From: Magnetococcales bacterium
Lineage (GTDB): Bacteria; Pseudomonadota; Magnetococcia; Magnetococcales; Magnetaquicoccaceae
Length of the DNA stretch: 35,822 nucleotides
Assembly: GCA_015231775.1 (NCBI GenBank)
Contig: JADGAY010000019.1
Span: 1 to 35,822 of the forward strand
Direction: 5' to 3'
Positions 34,688 through 35,822 of the stretch are shown here, piece after piece. The notes beneath the pieces were generated by a model. It was given only the letters and a program-made list of their open reading frames with translations. It had not been told where the DNA came from and made no database searches. Numbering within the stretch: the stretch's first letter is position 1; every line of letters starts with the position of its first letter. The position numbers and the translations under genes were made by a program.

Positions 34688-35822
34688 ATGTCCATGCGCT
34701 TCAAACTGATTCTCTTGTGCCTGATCCCACTGCTCGTCGGTCTAGGGGGCAGTGCCGCCATATCCCACTACCTGACCGGAAAAAGCGCCCAGGAATCGGC
34801 CTTCACCTTTCTGGATCGAGCCAACCTGGAGTTGATCGCCGAACTCGAAGTCATGGTCGCGGGGGACCCCTCCTCCCGGCCACCGCCGGTGGAGCGGTTG
34901 CGCGACCTTCTGCGACGCATCCACCGTCATGCGGCGAGCGAAGGCCGTCAACTGATCCTGGCCCCGGACGGGGCCATTCTCGCCGATAGCCACGCCACGG
35001 TCCAGGGCCGACCCGACTCCCCGGCGTGGCGTGCCCTCCTCGATCGCATCCGTCAGGGCGAAACCGGCCATGACGAACTCCAGCTGGCCGGAGAACGGTG
35101 GCTGGTCGCCTTCCGCCCTTCGGGCATCGGCAACCTGCGCATTGCCCATCTGCACGTCGAACGGACCCTGATGCCCGAGGCGCGCACCTGGCTTTTGAAT
35201 CCGCTCCTGGCCCACCTGCTGCTCGCCGCCACCCTGACCATCCTGACCCTCATGATCCTGCGCGGCCATGGCGAACGGCTCACAGCCCCCATCGGCATGC
35301 TGCGCGAGGCGATGCAACGGCTCATCCACGGACCACTCGACCTTTCGACGAAAATCACCTCCCCCACGCGGGACGAATCCGGCGCCCTGATCGACACCTT
35401 CAACCAACTGCTCGCCACCCTGCACCAGAAAACCGATTCCAAGGGGTTCATGGAGCAGATCTTGAGCGCCATGCTGGATGGCCTGTTGATTCTCGATCGG
35501 GAAAACCGCATCCAGCGGGTCAACAAGGCGCTCCTCACCCTGCTCGACGAGACCGAGGTCAAGCTGCTCGGACGCCATCTGGATGAGTTGATCCCGGACC
35601 CCTCCTTCTGCGCCATCATGTATCGGGACATGCTGGCCGAACGTCCGTTCCGCTTCCAGGAGACCACCTTTCTGACCGCCGACGGTCGCGAGGTGGCGGT
35701 ATCGATCTCCAGCTCCCTGTTGCGCGAAGGGGAGACCCTGGCCGGCACGGTGATTCTGGTGCAGGATATCCGCCAGCGCAAACGCAACGAAGAGCAACTC
35801 CACTTCCTGGCCAACTTCGACG
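34688..35822 (+). CDS. Membrane HAMP-PAS signalling protein, probably a diguanylate cyclase, cut by window end
   Basis: An open frame runs without a stop from ATG 34688 to the window end (378 codons plus one base); ATG 34694 is an alternative start. TM1 is at about residues 5-25 (LILLCLIPLLVGLGGSAA). An extracytoplasmic sensor domain of about 150 residues follows, then TM2 at about 170-190 (LLAHLLLAATLTILTLMIL). A HAMP-like segment (APIGMLREAMQRLIHG...DESGALIDTFNQLL) precedes a PAS domain (MLDGLLILDRENRIQRVNKA ... VILVQDIRQRK). The last visible residues, EEQLHFLANFD, are what usually leads into DALTGLPNR of a GGDEF domain, so c-di-GMP synthesis is likely but not shown. No good ribosome site was seen. 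Confidence 0.82.
   Translation, partial: MSMRFKLILLCLIPLLVGLGGSAAISHYLTGKSAQESAFTFLDRANLELIAELEVMVAGDPSSRPPPVERLRDLLRRIHRHAASEGRQLILAPDGAILADSHATVQGRPDSPAWRALLDRIRQGETGHDELQLAGERWLVAFRPSGIGNLRIAHLHVERTLMPEARTWLLNPLLAHLLLAATLTILTLMILRGHGERLTAPIGMLREAMQRLIHGPLDLSTKITSPTRDESGALIDTFNQLLATLHQKTDSKGFMEQILSAMLDGLLILDRENRIQRVNKALLTLLDETEVKLLGRHLDELIPDPSFCAIMYRDMLAERPFRFQETTFLTADGREVAVSISSSLLREGETLAGTVILVQDIRQRKRNEEQLHFLANFD

Overview
The window is about 35.8 kb of GC-rich chromosomal DNA from a motile, heterotrophic Gram-negative bacterium, most likely a proteobacterium. It carries LPS/ADP-heptose genes (gmhB, gmhA), a flagellar basal-body operon, sigma54-type promoters, chemoreceptor, c-di-GMP and phosphorelay proteins, and the gene order lepA-lepB-DUF4845-rnc-era-recO. 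The mix of a gamma/beta-type DUF4845 neighbourhood, an alphaproteobacterial-style CXXC thioredoxin-TPR protein and very large multi-receiver kinases would fit Magnetococcales or a nearby deep-branching lineage. That placement is inference, and no marker gene here settles it.

Layout. (1) 1-5329, + strand: a tightly packed housekeeping operon, lepA (5' end cut by the window), lepB, DUF4845, rnc, era, recO, closed by a hairpin terminator. (2) 5330-5986: a small Trm112-family gene flanked by two inverted copies of a hairpin-rich intergenic repeat. (3) 5987-12183, - strand: the methyl-cycle pair metK-ahcY with a tandem palindromic repeat upstream, then sixA with an M20 peptidase, then gmhB-gmhA behind a recognisable sigma70 promoter. 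(4) 12474-17407, + strand: a signalling block with a histidine-kinase-like protein whose ATPase domain has decayed, a chemoreceptor carrying both a periplasmic heme-c motif and a C-terminal CZB zinc domain, an 8-cysteine two-CW protein, and a GAF-like/GGDEF diguanylate cyclase behind a near-consensus sigma54 promoter. (5) 17489-20494: accessory-looking DNA with a DUF900-type hydrolase, an AT-rich tract, a CnoX-like thioredoxin-TPR protein and a frameshifted IS110-like remnant. (6) 20495-27288, - strand: the flagellar operon flgB-flgC-fliE-fliF-fliG-fliH-fliI with a sigma54 promoter upstream of flgB; fliH has a C-terminal extension containing five 30-bp minisatellite units. (7) 27581-29144, + strand: a VOC protein, a coupled hypothetical protein, and a VapC-type PIN toxin with a poorly recognisable antitoxin. 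(8) 29213-34264, - strand: a roughly 1,680-residue protein with two complete kinase cores, six receivers, a PAS and an HPt. (9) 34688 to the window end, + strand: the N-terminal part of a membrane HAMP-PAS protein, probably continuing into GGDEF, cut by the edge.

How it fits together. Regions 4, 6, 8 and 9 are all motility and signalling. The same promoter class (sigma54) appears to drive the flagellar basal-body operon and one diguanylate cyclase. The chemoreceptor looks built to read redox or ligand state and zinc. The giant kinase is divergent from a second probable c-di-GMP protein and separated from it by dispersed palindromic repeats. No CRISPR array, rRNA, tRNA or intact insertion sequence was seen.
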